Source of the DNA: Streptomyces sp. AC558_RSS880
GTDB taxonomy: Bacteria; Actinomycetota; Actinomycetes; Streptomycetales; Streptomycetaceae
NCBI RefSeq assembly: GCF_019049255.1
Contig: NZ_JAGMUJ010000033.1
Location: 1-64,000 of the forward strand
Direction of reading: 5' to 3'
DNA length: 64,000 nucleotides
Shown one piece after another: positions 37,757-46,975 of the stretch. The notes beneath the pieces were generated by a model that ran no database searches, was not told where the DNA came from, and saw only the letters and a list, made by a program, of their open reading frames with translations. Each line of letters opens with the position of its first letter. Position 1 is the stretch's first letter. The position numbers were made by a program, and so were the translations under genes.

Positions 37757-38946
37757 GAGAGCCCCCGGGACACGACCGGCCGCACCGGGGCAGCACCATC
37801 GGCCGCCGCCTCCGGCACCGTCACCGGCGCGTCGTGCGCCGCGAGGAACGCCGCCACCGCCGTCCCCCAACCGAAACGCTCCGCACGCGCGCGTGCCGCC
37901 TCGCGCCGGTCCGTCTCCGCGCGCTCCAGCAGCAACTCGACGGCGTCCGCGAAGGCCTCCCCGCGGTCCTCGGCGACCGCGCCCGCCGCGCCGATCACCT
38001 CCGGGAGCGCCGACGACGCGCTCGCCACCACGGGTGTGCCGCACGCCATCGCCTCCAGCGCGGCGAGCCCGAAGGTCTCGGCGGGCCCCGGTGCCAGACA
38101 CACGTCGGCGGACGCCTGGAGCGCGCCCAGCAGCCTCCGGTCGCGCACGTGCCCGAGGAAGACGACCGGCAGCCCGCGCTCCCGCGCGCGCTGTTCGAGC
38201 CGCGCCCGCAGCGGGCCGTCCCCGGCGACGACCAGCACCGTCCGCCGCCCGCGCCGCAGCAGCGCCTCCAGCGCGTCCAGCGCGGTCCCCGGCCGTTTCT
38301 CCAGGGACAGCCTGGAGCACATCACGAGCAACGTCTCCGGCACGCGCGCGTACCGGGCGCGCAGTCCCGGGTCGCGCAGCGCGGGGTGCCGTTCCACCAG
38401 ATCGACGCCCAGCGGGGCCCGTACGACGTTGCGGGCCCCGATGCGCACGAACTCCCGCTCGGCGAACTCGGTGGTGCACACCACGCGCGCGTACGTGTGC
38501 GCGGTACGCGTGTTGAGGGCGTCGGCGGTGCGCCGGGCGGCCCGCTCCGGCAGTCCCCAGGTGCGCAGCACCCCGTCGGCGGTCTCGTGGGAGACCATGA
38601 CCGCCGGAACGCGGGCCCGCCGGGCCCATCGGCCGGTCCAGCGCAGGGTCGTACGGTCGGACACCTCGAGCCGGTCGGGGGCCAGGTCCTGGAGCAGGCC
38701 GGCGACCCGCTGTCTGTCGGTGAGGACGCGGTAGCCGCCGGTGCCGGGCAGCAGCGGGCCCGGGAGGGTGATCACCCGCCCCTGCTCGGTCTCGCGGTCG
38801 CTCTCCCGCTCACCGGGGACGACGAGCACGGGCCGGTGCCCCGCCCCCAGGTAGCCCTTGCCGAGTTCCCGCAGCGCGGTGCGCAGCCCGCCGGACGCGG
38901 GCGCCACGAAGTTCGCCAGCCGCACGATGCGCAGCGACCCGTTCAC
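37753..38946 (-). CDS. GT4-family glycosyltransferase
   Basis: This 397-residue retaining GT-B glycosyltransferase opens with RIVRLANFVAPASGGLRTAL, whose GG loop is the nucleotide-sugar binding turn. The C-terminal domain carries VMCSRLSLEKRPGTALDALE and PAETFGLAALEAMACGTPVV (the E-x7-E motif). It probably glycosylates a lipid or lipid-linked acceptor at the inner membrane face. The start is GTG 38946, overlapping the stop of the upstream glycosyltransferase; the end overlaps the SGNH gene. Sugar and acceptor cannot be read from sequence. Confidence 0.9.
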   Translation of the reverse strand: MNGSLRIVRLANFVAPASGGLRTALRELGKGYLGAGHRPVLVVPGERESDRETEQGRVITLPGPLLPGTGGYRVLTDRQRVAGLLQDLAPDRLEVSDRTTLRWTGRWARRARVPAVMVSHETADGVLRTWGLPERAARRTADALNTRTAHTYARVVCTTEFAEREFVRIGARNVVRAPLGVDLVERHPALRDPGLRARYARVPETLLVMCSRLSLEKRPGTALDALEALLRRGRRTVLVVAGDGPLRARLEQRARERGLPVVFLGHVRDRRLLGALQASADVCLAPGPAETFGLAALEAMACGTPVVASASSALPEVIGAAGAVAEDRGEAFADAVELLLERAETDRREAARARAERFGWGTAVAAFLAAHDAPVTVPEAAADGAAPVRPVVSRGLS

Positions 38947-40067
38947 GCCGCCACCGCCGTCCTGCGCCCGGCGAGCACATCGGCGTAGTACCCGATGAGC
39001 TGGTCGCCGACGGCCGCCCAGGTGCGTCCCTCGACCGTCGCGCGCCCGGCCGCCCCGTACGCGGCCCGCAGGGCGGGATCGGCGGCCATGGACCACACCG
39101 CGTCGCGTACGGCGGCGGCGTCGCGCGGCGGGACGAGCAGTCCGGTGCGGCCGTGCGCGACCAGGTCCAGCGGGCCGCCCGCCGCGGGCGCGACCACGGG
39201 CACCCCGCTCGCCATCGCCTCCTGCACGGTCTGGCAGAAGGTCTCGAACGGTCCGGTGTGCACGAAGACGTCCAGCGAGGCGAAGATCCGCGCGAGGTCC
39301 TCGCCGGTGCGGCGGCCGAGGAAGGCCGCGCCGGGCAGCGCCTGTTCCAGCGCCGGCCGGCTGGGCCCGTCGCCGACGACCACGACCCGCACGCCGGGCA
39401 GCTCGCAGGCCCCCGACAGCAGTTCGACCTGCTTCTCCGGGGCGAGCCGGCCCACGTAGCCGACGACGAGCTCGCCGTTCGGGGCGAGGGTGCGGCGCAG
39501 TGCCTCGTCGCGGAGGCCGGGCCGGAAGCGGGCGGTGTCCACACCCCGCGGCCACAGCCGGACCCGGGGCACGCCGTGCGCCTCCAGGTCGCGCAGGGCG
39601 GCGCCGGACGGGGCCAGGGTGAGGTCCGCGGCCGTGTGCACGGAGCGGATGCGCCGCCAGGCCGCCGCCTCTCCGGCGCCCACGTACGTACGGGCGTATC
39701 CGGCGAGGTCGGTCTGGTAGACGGCGACGGCGGGCAGGCCCAGGCGGGCGGCGGCCGCCATGCCGCGCACGCCGAGGACGAAGGGGCTGGCCAGGTGGAC
39801 GACGTCGGCCCGGTGTTCGGCGATCGCGGCGGCCAGGCGCCGGCTGGGGAGGGCGACGCGGACCTGGGGATAGCCGGGGAGCGGAAGGGAGGGGACGCGG
39901 ACGACGGGGCAGGGCGCCCCGCCGTCGGGGTCGTCGTCCGCGATGGCGGGGGCGACGACGAGGGGGGCGTGGCCGCGGTCGACGAGGTGTCGGGCGGTCT
40001 GGAGCGCGCAGTGGGCCACGCCGTTCACATCGGGGGGAAAGGACTCGGTCACGATGACGACACGCAT
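38943..40067 (-). CDS. GT4-family glycosyltransferase, MgtA/PimB-like
   Basis: This 374-residue GT-B glycosyltransferase starts MRVVIVTESFPPDVNGVAHC, typical of GDP-mannose-dependent enzymes such as MgtA and PimB of actinobacteria. VGYVGRLAPEKQVELLSGAC and GPFETFCQTVQEAMASGVPV give the nucleotide-sugar site and the E-x7-E motif. It is first gene of a three-gene overlapping set (GT-GT-SGNH), suggesting stepwise synthesis and trimming of one glycolipid. Mannosyl transfer is an inference. Confidence 0.9.
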   Translation of the reverse strand: MRVVIVTESFPPDVNGVAHCALQTARHLVDRGHAPLVVAPAIADDDPDGGAPCPVVRVPSLPLPGYPQVRVALPSRRLAAAIAEHRADVVHLASPFVLGVRGMAAAARLGLPAVAVYQTDLAGYARTYVGAGEAAAWRRIRSVHTAADLTLAPSGAALRDLEAHGVPRVRLWPRGVDTARFRPGLRDEALRRTLAPNGELVVGYVGRLAPEKQVELLSGACELPGVRVVVVGDGPSRPALEQALPGAAFLGRRTGEDLARIFASLDVFVHTGPFETFCQTVQEAMASGVPVVAPAAGGPLDLVAHGRTGLLVPPRDAAAVRDAVWSMAADPALRAAYGAAGRATVEGRTWAAVGDQLIGYYADVLAGRRTAVAA

Positions 40068-40228
40068 ACCGGTGTTGTCGCCGCGCCGGACGTGGTCACG
40101 TCAACGTGGATCTTTCCTGGCGGGGAACGCGCCGTGAGCGTTGCCTCCCTCACCCGCGCAGGTCAGGCGGCATCCACGTACACCTGACCCACGGGCCATC
40201 CGCCGTTCACCGGCCTCGCGGAAGGCGG

Positions 40229-41647
40229 TCACACGGCGGGCTCCTCGGGACCGATCCGGCTGCGCACGGCGGTCTGCACCTCGGCCTCCTCGGCCGGGTC
40301 CGCGGCGAGCCTGCGCAGGCGCTCCACGACCCGGGTGTCCCCGGTCTCGGCGTGCCGGGCGGCGATCTCGCGGGTGGACTCCTCGCAGTCCCACAGGCAC
40401 TCGACGGCGAAGCCGGTGCCGTAGGAGGGGTCGGTCGCGGCGAGGGCGCGGGCGGCGCGGCCCCGCAGATGGGACGAGGCGGTCTCGCGGTAGACGTGGC
40501 GGAGCACGGGGGCGGCGCAGGCGATGCCGAGGCGTCCGGCGCCGTCGACGAGGGTCCACAGGGTGGGCGCGTCGGGGCCCTCGCCCCGTACCGCCTCCCT
40601 CAGCGCCGCGAGGACCAGGTCACGGTCCTGGACGCCGCCCCGGCAGGCGAGGACACGGCCGGCGGCGGCGCCGAGCGGGTCGGGCCGGCGGGCCCAGCCG
40701 CGCGCCCGGTCGACGGCGGCGAGACTGCGCATGCGTTCGAAGGCGTCGAGGGCGGCCTCCACGACGGCCGTCGAGCCGGTGGCCACGGCGCCCTCGATCA
40801 GGCCGAGGGCGTCGGGGTCGTTGCTGTCGGCGAGATACCGCAGGGCGGTGCACCGGGCTCCCTCGGTGCCGTCCTGGGCGGCCCGGACGATCTCGGGCCG
40901 GTCCTCGGGGCCCGCCACGGCGGTGAGGCAGCGGGCGGCCGGGACATGGAGCGCGGCGCCGCGCTCGACGCCTTGCTGGGCCCACTCGAACACGGCCCGC
41001 ACGCTCCAGCCGGGACGGGGCCCGGTGGGGCGCATCTGCCGCTGCCAGCGGTCGAAGGACCCGGCCTCCTGGGCGGCGCGCACACGCGTGGCGACGGCCT
41101 CGCGGGGATCGTCGGCCCACAGTCGCCAGGGCCGTGGTTCGAAGGCGTCACGGACGGTGGCGGCGAGTTCCGCCTCGCCCTCGGCGTCGGTGGCGAACCG
41201 CGCGAGGACCGGGGCGGCGAGGGCGCGCAGGCCCGCGTCGTCGTCCCGCAGCGCCAGCTCGTCCAGGGCCCAGGCCCAGTTGGTGCCGTGGGCGGCGTAC
41301 CTGCGCAACAGGTCGAGGGCCTCCCGCCTGCCGTAGGAGGCGAGGTGCCCGAGGACCGCGAGGGCGAGTCCGGTGCGGGACTCGTCGGTGTCGAGGACGT
41401 CCTCGGGGTCGAAGAGGTGGGCCTCGATCGCGTCCAGTTCGCCGTGCAGATCGAGGTAGAGGCGGGCGTAGTAGAGGGAGCGGTTCTCCACCTGCCAGTC
41501 GTGGCGCGGGTCGCGCAGCACACAGTGGTTCAGCGCCGTGAGCGCTTCGGAGCGCGGGGCGGTGAGCGCGTGCAGCGTGCCGTCACCACGGCCCCGCTGG
41601 AGCAGGCCGAGCAGCGTACCGCTGGGCGCTATGACCGGATCGAACAT
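40229..41647 (-). CDS. HEAT-repeat protein
   Basis: This 472-residue soluble all-helical protein is made of repeated ~30-residue helix pairs, e.g. GARCTALRYLADSNDPDALG, AVVEAALDAFERMRSLAAVD and HLRGRAARALAATDPSYGTG, that look like HEAT/PBS-lyase-like repeats. It is probably a protein-protein scaffold. Function unknown. ATG 41647 was chosen because GAGG lies at the right spacing upstream. A GTG five codons earlier is in frame. No operon partner is evident. Confidence 0.82.
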   Translation of the reverse strand: MFDPVIAPSGTLLGLLQRGRGDGTLHALTAPRSEALTALNHCVLRDPRHDWQVENRSLYYARLYLDLHGELDAIEAHLFDPEDVLDTDESRTGLALAVLGHLASYGRREALDLLRRYAAHGTNWAWALDELALRDDDAGLRALAAPVLARFATDAEGEAELAATVRDAFEPRPWRLWADDPREAVATRVRAAQEAGSFDRWQRQMRPTGPRPGWSVRAVFEWAQQGVERGAALHVPAARCLTAVAGPEDRPEIVRAAQDGTEGARCTALRYLADSNDPDALGLIEGAVATGSTAVVEAALDAFERMRSLAAVDRARGWARRPDPLGAAAGRVLACRGGVQDRDLVLAALREAVRGEGPDAPTLWTLVDGAGRLGIACAAPVLRHVYRETASSHLRGRAARALAATDPSYGTGFAVECLWDCEESTREIAARHAETGDTRVVERLRRLAADPAEEAEVQTAVRSRIGPEEPAV

Positions 41648-41947
41648 GGGAAACAGCCTCACATCAAGCGTCGACGCAACCGGGGACGTGCATTACCTGG
41701 CCGCGTGACAACACGTCGGGGCGCCCGCCGTTTCCTGCTTGCTGTAGACCATCTCTCTCTGCCTCTCGTCGGTGGCCCATGCGGACCGCATCACGGCCCG
41801 CGCGGTGCGGCAACACCTGCCCAGCCATCGCGTCCGTGAATCACGTCGTCATGATGACCCGGCGGTCACATCTACCGCGACCGAAATTTCGGCGGCCCTG
41901 TACCGCCTCCCCCGTTTTCCGTGTCGTCGCTGGTCGGAGCGTGTCGT
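41648..41947. other. intergenic region between HEAT and ankyrin genes
   Basis: A gap of 300 bp between two minus-strand genes. Short open frames exist on the plus strand, but they lack a good ribosome binding site and have no recognisable product. It should hold the promoter of the HEAT-repeat gene. Nothing else was recognised. Confidence 0.45.
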
Positions 41948-42340
41948 TCAGCCTTCGCCGAACAGTTCGAGCAGTTCCGTACGACCGAACATCCGGGCCG
42001 TGTCGACGGCCGAGGGGGTGCCCGCGGACGGGTCCGCGCCGCCCTTCAGGAGGGCCTGGATCACCTCGGTCTCGCCCTTGAAGACCGCTCCCGCGAGTGG
42101 CGTCTGGCCCCGGTCGTTGACGCGGTCGGCGTCGGCGCCGCGCTCCAGCAGGGCGCGCACCGCCTCGGCGTGACCGTGGTACGCGGCGAGCATCACGAGG
42201 GAGTCGCCCCGGTCGTTGGTCAGGTCGGCCGGCACGCCCGCGTCGACGTAGGCCACGAGCTCCTCGGTCCGGCCGCGCCGGGCCAGATCGAAGATCTTGG
42301 TCGCCAGCTCCACGACCTCGGGGTCGGGGGCTTCAGTCAT
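41948..42340 (-). CDS. ankyrin-repeat protein
   Basis: This 130-residue protein consists of three to four ankyrin repeats. GDSLVMLAAYHGHAEAVRAL, GADADRVNDRGQTPLAGAVF and KGETEVIQALLKGGADPSAG follow the G-x-TPLxxAxxxGxxxVxxLL pattern. It is a small cytoplasmic protein-interaction module. Partner unknown. ATG 42340. Similar stand-alone ankyrin proteins are common in Streptomyces. Confidence 0.9.
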   Translation of the reverse strand: MTEAPDPEVVELATKIFDLARRGRTEELVAYVDAGVPADLTNDRGDSLVMLAAYHGHAEAVRALLERGADADRVNDRGQTPLAGAVFKGETEVIQALLKGGADPSAGTPSAVDTARMFGRTELLELFGEG

Positions 42341-42601
42341 CGCGGGACCGCCTCTCACTGCACGTGCTTCACGCATCGGGGACAGGACGTACGTCTGCGA
42401 GCGGTGCAGAGCCGTACGGGTGAATCGCCAGAGTACTGGCTCGCCGGGCACATGACCTGTTGCGCCCGAGGTAATGATCACGGCAGACCCATGCGGGGGA
42501 AAGGCCGCGAATCGACCCAGTTGCACCTTTTATCGTATAGATACATTCTGTGAGCCTGGACGTACTCATGGTGACTGTCCCCGCGAACCAGGAGAACTCA
42601 C

Positions 42602-42796
42602 ATGATCATCTCGATCTCATGCGTGGTGCTGCTCGGCATCGTCGTCTTCATCTTCTTCCGCAAGGACGGACTGAAGGCGTCGCACGCCTTGGTGGCGATG
42701 CTCTTCGGCTTCTATCTGGCCAGCACGGCCATCGCACCCAGCATCAAGGCGGGCGGCGAAAGCCTGGCCGGCCTCCTGGGCGGATTCAAGTTCTGA
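42602..42796 (+). CDS. smeA: sporulation small membrane protein SmeA
   Basis: This 64-residue protein has a hydrophobic N-terminal segment (MIISISCVVLLGIVVFIFF), a short basic loop (RKDGLK), and a second hydrophobic stretch (ALVAMLFGFYLASTAIAPSI). Size, sequence type and the following gene match smeA-sffA of S. coelicolor, where SmeA localises the FtsK-like SffA to sporulation septa. ATG 42602 follows GGAG (42589-42594). sffA starts 49 bp downstream. In other species this pair is expressed in sporulating hyphae under whi control; no site was assigned here. Confidence 0.88.
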   Translation: MIISISCVVLLGIVVFIFFRKDGLKASHALVAMLFGFYLASTAIAPSIKAGGESLAGLLGGFKF

Positions 42797-42845
42797 TCCG
42801 CCCGACCACGCACCACCCGCCCGTACACACCCTCTGGAGACAGCA

Positions 42846-44537
42846 GTGGCCCGGCGCCCCCTCCCCCGCATCCTGAGCAACGGCGGCGCACAGCTCGCCC
42901 GGAGCCGGGAGCTGGCCAGGACGGCGGCCGACAGCGCCACGGACGTCCTCCACCCGCTGATCACCATCACACGCGGTCTGCGCCGGCTGGCCTCGGCCGG
43001 GCGGCGCAGGTGGGCCGACACCCCCAAGGACCGGCGCGGCGCGCTGCTCTTCCTGGTGGCGTCGGTCCTGCTGGTCGTGGCGCTCGCGCCGTACGGTCCC
43101 CTGCTCGCCGTCATCACCCTGATGGCGGCGGCGGCCTGGCAGGGCCGGGACCGCGCCCCGTCGGCGCCCGCCGGGCCCGACGCGTCACAGGTCCAGCGCC
43201 TGAAGTCGCTCTACGAGGCCCTGGTGCCGTACTTCTCCGCCGCCGAGGACCCCGAACCGCTCTACGCCCACGGCGGCGACTGGGAGAAGGTCTTCTCCGA
43301 GTACGAGTTCGACGCCACCGGCCGGATCGCGCACCTGGTGATCGGCTACCCCGCCTACTTCACCGACGGCGAGCCGGAGTCACGGGCGCGGATCGAGCAC
43401 CTGCTCGGCGCGAAGTCGGGGCGCGGCCGCGAGTACCACTTCGCGTGGGACGAGGAGGCCAACCAGCTCACGGTCCGCGTCCTCGCCCCCCTGCCCACCG
43501 ACATCGCCGCCCAGCCCTTCGTCACGGCCCCCGGCGAGACGGTGCTCGGCTTCACCGACCCCACCGGGGTGCAGCGGACGCTGCCGCTCACCCACGGCGT
43601 CCACGGCGAGGAGCGGCGCGATGTCCCGCCCGTCGTCTGGCGCACCGGCATCCGTTCCACCGAGCCCCATCTGCTCGTGACCGGCCAGCCGGGCAGCGGC
43701 ACCTCGACACTGCTGCGCTCCATCGCCCTGCAGGCCCTCCACCACGGCGACGTGGTGATCGTCGACGGGGGCGGCACCGGCGAGTACGCCTGTCTGACCG
43801 GCCGGGACGGCGTGCTCGCCGTGGAGTGCGGGCTGACGGGGGCGCTGACGAGCCTGGAGTGGGCCGCGCACGAGACGGAGCGCCGGCTGATCGCGGCCAA
43901 CCGCGCGCATCAGGCGGGTGACCCGCCGCCCGAGGACACCAGGCGTCCCCTGTGGCTGCTGCTGGACCGGCCGAGCGCGTTCACGCACCTGGCCGCCGCG
44001 GACGGTCACCAGGACCCCCAGTCGCTGCTCCAGGTTCCGCTGCGGCACGGCCGCCCGGCGAACGTCACCGTGGTCGTCGCCGAGCAGCTCGACGGCCTGG
44101 AGGGCCTCAGCGACCCGGTACGGCAGCACACGCGCGCGCGGGTCGTCCTCGGGCCCGCGACGGCGGAGCAGCTGAGGGCCGTTCTGGGGGCGCCGCCGCA
44201 CACCACCCCGGTCGACCAGGTCCCGCCGGGGCGCGGGTACGCCCGGCTGGGCTCGGGGCCGGTCCACCGTCTTCAGGTTCCGGCGACGCCGGACCCGTAC
44301 GACGACGCGACCAGCGACGCGGAGCGGCAGGCGGTGCTCGACCTGCTGCCGCCTCGGACGACACCCGCGGACGAGGAGCCGGAGCGGCTGGAGGCGGGGG
44401 TGGTGGAGGCCGTGCGCCTCGACAAGGTGAGGGTGGAGAAGGTGGCCGCGGCGGCCTCCGCCGAGACCGAGGGACCGGCGGAGGCGCCCTCCGAGGCTGT
44501 CGGCGCCGAGGCGGCGGTGGCGGAGCCCACCACCTAG
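42846..44537 (+). CDS. sffA: FtsK/SpoIIIE-like septum protein SffA, degenerate Walker motifs
   Basis: This 563-residue protein has a membrane segment at residues ~63-100 (ALLFLVASVLLVVALAPYGP, LLAVITLMAAAAW), a middle domain and an FtsK-like P-loop domain. The Walker A is GQPGSGTST (residues 280-288), where Thr286 replaces the usual Lys. The Walker B-like stretch is PLWLLLDRP with Arg after the Asp. In S. coelicolor SffA is targeted to sporulation septa by SmeA and affects spore DNA. The missing Lys suggests no or altered ATPase activity. GTG 42846 follows TGGAGA. The C-terminal ~60 residues are acidic and Ala/Glu rich. Confidence 0.88.
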   Translation: MARRPLPRILSNGGAQLARSRELARTAADSATDVLHPLITITRGLRRLASAGRRRWADTPKDRRGALLFLVASVLLVVALAPYGPLLAVITLMAAAAWQGRDRAPSAPAGPDASQVQRLKSLYEALVPYFSAAEDPEPLYAHGGDWEKVFSEYEFDATGRIAHLVIGYPAYFTDGEPESRARIEHLLGAKSGRGREYHFAWDEEANQLTVRVLAPLPTDIAAQPFVTAPGETVLGFTDPTGVQRTLPLTHGVHGEERRDVPPVVWRTGIRSTEPHLLVTGQPGSGTSTLLRSIALQALHHGDVVIVDGGGTGEYACLTGRDGVLAVECGLTGALTSLEWAAHETERRLIAANRAHQAGDPPPEDTRRPLWLLLDRPSAFTHLAAADGHQDPQSLLQVPLRHGRPANVTVVVAEQLDGLEGLSDPVRQHTRARVVLGPATAEQLRAVLGAPPHTTPVDQVPPGRGYARLGSGPVHRLQVPATPDPYDDATSDAERQAVLDLLPPRTTPADEEPERLEAGVVEAVRLDKVRVEKVAAAASAETEGPAEAPSEAVGAEAAVAEPTT

Positions 44538-44589
44538 CCGACCGTCGGTGCCCCCCGGGTCCTGCCGTTGGAGCGATGCCTTGTGGCAC

Positions 44590-44669
44590 GTGCCGCTGCG
44601 CCCACCCGTGCCGCCCTGGGGGTACCTCCCAGGCCCTTAAGGCACTGGGGGAGGCACGACTGCCCGCAG
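44590..44669. repeat. 80-bp intergenic repeat, copy 1
   Basis: This segment is repeated at 62780-62859 with only two base differences seen (T/C in GGTACC versus GGCACC, and C/T in GGCCCTTAA versus GGCCTTTAA). It contains GC-rich arms around CCTGGGGG...CTCCCAGG that can fold. Both copies lie in gaps between genes. It is likely a dispersed Streptomyces intergenic repeat. Function unknown. Confidence 0.85.
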
Positions 44670-44710
44670 TCAGAGGGGCACCGGTGCCTACCTGAACGAC
44701 CGTCCCTTGG

Positions 44711-46210
44711 CTACGCCACAAATGTGCGGGGGGTCTCCGTGCCGGACGTGCCGCCTGTTTCGACGATGCGAGCTGCCGCGGAGAGGCGGGCCGCCGCCTC
44801 CTCCGCCACCGCGCCGCCCACCGTGAAGGGCAGCCGTACGTAGCCCTCGAACGCTCCGTCGACGCCGAAGCGGGGGCCGGACGGCACCCGGACGCCCACC
44901 CGTTCGCCCGCCTCGGCCAGGCGTGAGCCGGAGAGGCCGCCGGTGCGCACCCACAGCGTGAGCCCGCCGCGCGGCACCTCGAACTCCCAGTCGGGCAGCT
45001 CCCGCCGCACCGCGGTCACCAGCTCGTCCCGGTTCTGCCGGGCCTGGGCGCGCCGTACCTCCACCGCCTGTTCCCAGCCACCGGTGCCGAACAGCCAGTT
45101 CACGGCCAGCTGTTCCAGTACGGGCGTGCCTAGATCGGCGTACGCGCGTGCGGCGACGAGGCTGCGGATGACGTCGGGGGCCGCGCGCACCCAGCCGATG
45201 CGCATGCCGGCCCAGAAGGCCTTGCTCGCCGAGCCGACCGTGATCACCGTGGACCCGGCGGGGTCGAAGGCGCACACCGGGCGGGGCATCTCCACGTCCG
45301 CGTCGAGCCACAGCTCGCTCATCGTCTCGTCGGCGACCAGCACCGTGCCCGCGGAACGCGCCGCGTCGACCAGGCGGCGCCGCTGGTCCTCGTCGGCGAG
45401 CGCGCCGGTCGGATTGTGGAAGTCGGCGACGACGTACGCGATCCGGGGCGCCGCCTCGCGCAGCACCTGGCGCCAGCGGTCCATGTCCCAGCCGGTCAGT
45501 CCCTCGGCCATGGCGACGGGGACGAGCCGGGCGCCGGCCTCCCGCATCAGCTGGAGGATGTTGGCGTAGGACGGCGACTCGACCGCGATGCGCTCACCGC
45601 GTCCCCCGAAGAGGTGACAGATGGCGTCGATGGCACCCATGGCGCCGGTCGTCACCATGATCTGCTCGGGCATGGTCGGGATGCCCCGCGCGGTGTAGCG
45701 GTCCGCGATCATCGAGCGCAGCGCGGGCAGCCCGGCGGGATAGTCGCCATGGGTGTGCGCGTACGGCGGAAGCTCCTCCAGCGCGCCCTGGACGGCCCGG
45801 GTGAGCCAGGGCTCGGGCGCGGGCAGCGCGGCACAGCCGAGGTCGATCATCGAGCCGAGGGCCTCGGGCGGCAGCGGTTCCAGTCCCCGCGCGGGCACCG
45901 GATTGCCGGCCGGGACCGCGGTCCAGCTGCCCGCGCCGCGCCGTGACTCCAGGAACCCCTCGGTGCGCAGCGCCTCGTAGGCGGCGGCCACGGTGGTACG
46001 GCTGACGGAGAGGGCGAGGGCCAGCTCCCGCTCGGCGGGCAGCCGCGCGGCCACCGGTACGCGCCCTTCCAGCACCAGCAGGCGGATGCCGTCGGCGAGC
46101 GCGCGGTAGGCGGGCGGGCGGCGGGTCCCGGGACCGGCCGGGCGGTCCTGCTGGGAGTTGAGCAGCCGGGCGAGCTGCGCCGCACCCACTGCGGAGGTCC
46201 ACTGCACCAC
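44711..46210 (-). CDS. MocR-family regulator (GntR HTH fused to aminotransferase-like domain)
   Basis: This regulator of about 499 residues has an N-terminal GntR winged HTH (LPAERELALALSVSRTTVAA) fused to a fold-type I PLP-dependent domain. FHNPTGA is the cofactor/substrate loop, VLVADETMSELWLD contains the PLP Asp, and GSASKAFWAGMRIGW contains the Schiff-base Lys. It is divergent from a YczE-like membrane protein gene, matching the known YczR-YczE pairing in Gram-positive bacteria, so it probably controls that gene. Two adjacent GTG codons (46210, 46207) could start it; GGTGGA lies upstream. Confidence 0.92.
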   Translation of the reverse strand: MVQWTSAVGAAQLARLLNSQQDRPAGPGTRRPPAYRALADGIRLLVLEGRVPVAARLPAERELALALSVSRTTVAAAYEALRTEGFLESRRGAGSWTAVPAGNPVPARGLEPLPPEALGSMIDLGCAALPAPEPWLTRAVQGALEELPPYAHTHGDYPAGLPALRSMIADRYTARGIPTMPEQIMVTTGAMGAIDAICHLFGGRGERIAVESPSYANILQLMREAGARLVPVAMAEGLTGWDMDRWRQVLREAAPRIAYVVADFHNPTGALADEDQRRRLVDAARSAGTVLVADETMSELWLDADVEMPRPVCAFDPAGSTVITVGSASKAFWAGMRIGWVRAAPDVIRSLVAARAYADLGTPVLEQLAVNWLFGTGGWEQAVEVRRAQARQNRDELVTAVRRELPDWEFEVPRGGLTLWVRTGGLSGSRLAEAGERVGVRVPSGPRFGVDGAFEGYVRLPFTVGGAVAEEAAARLSAAARIVETGGTSGTETPRTFVA

Positions 46211-46245
46211 GAGAATCAGTCCACCTTCCCCGGATTGGCCCTGGA

Positions 46246-46275
46246 TGGCACCATCGACCAAGCCACATGGTGTCA
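46246..46275. promoter_or_regulatory. candidate MocR operator between divergent genes
   Basis: TGGCACCAT (46246-46254) and ATGGTGTCA (46267-46275) form an inverted repeat with one mismatch and a 12-bp spacer. They sit in the ~100-bp gap between the MocR-family regulator and the YczE-like gene. It is a candidate binding site by position and symmetry only. Confidence 0.5.
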
Positions 46276-46309
46276 CGCGTCGGTCCACTTCCACCACAGG
46301 GGGCACGTT

Positions 46310-46975
46310 TTGGCCAGGTACTCGTCCCGGAACGGGCATCTCGCGCGGCGACTGTTCCAGCTGTACGCGGGTCTGGCGCTGTACGGCGCGAGTTCGGCGC
46401 TGCTGGTCCGGTCGGGGCTCGGCCTCGAACCGTGGAACGTGCTGCACCAGGGCCTGTCCGAGCGGACGGGACTGTCCATGGGCGTGGTGCTGACGCTCGT
46501 GGGCGCGGCGGTGCTGCTGCTGTGGATCCCGCTGCGTCAGCGGCCGGGCCTTGGCACCGTCTCCAACGTGCTGGTGATCGGCGCGGCGATGGACGCGGCC
46601 CTGGCCGTGGTCCCCGACGCGCACACCATGGCCGTACGCGTGCCGCTGATGGCGGCGGGCATCGTGCTCAACGGCGCGGCGACCGGGCTGTACATCGCGG
46701 CACGCTTCGGCCCGGGCCCGCGTGACGGACTGATGACGGGCCTGCACCGGCGCACCGGGGTGTCGGTCCGTCTGGTCCGCACGGCCATCGAGATCGCGGT
46801 CGTCGCCACCGGCTTCGTCCTCGGCGGCACGGTGGGCGTCGGCACCTTGCTGTACGCGGTGACGATCGGCCCGCTCGCCCAGCTGTTCCTGCGGGTCTTC
46901 GCCGTCCCCCCGGCATCCGACGGCAGCACGGTCGTTGCCGCCGGTCAACCACGGCGCGCGATACTGCGTCCGTGA
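46310..46975 (+). CDS. YczE/YitT-like integral membrane protein
   Basis: This membrane protein of about 221 residues has five or six hydrophobic segments. It resembles the YczE/YyaS family: LYAGLALYGASSALLVRSGL, GLEPWNVLHQGLSERTGLSM and ARFGPGPRDGLMTGLHRRTG are typical blocks. The substrate of this family is unknown. TTG 46310 was chosen because ACAGGGGG precedes it; an upstream TTG at 46235 would overlap the putative operator. The stop overlaps the start of the next gene (GTGA at 46972-46975). Confidence 0.8.
   Translation: MARYSSRNGHLARRLFQLYAGLALYGASSALLVRSGLGLEPWNVLHQGLSERTGLSMGVVLTLVGAAVLLLWIPLRQRPGLGTVSNVLVIGAAMDAALAVVPDAHTMAVRVPLMAAGIVLNGAATGLYIAARFGPGPRDGLMTGLHRRTGVSVRLVRTAIEIAVVATGFVLGGTVGVGTLLYAVTIGPLAQLFLRVFAVPPASDGSTVVAAGQPRRAILRP

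Noticed and set aside
41772..42173. Plus-strand frame across the HEAT/ankyrin gap
   Set aside because: Most of it is the opposite strand of the ankyrin gene. The unique part is Arg/Ser/Pro-rich without a clear start.
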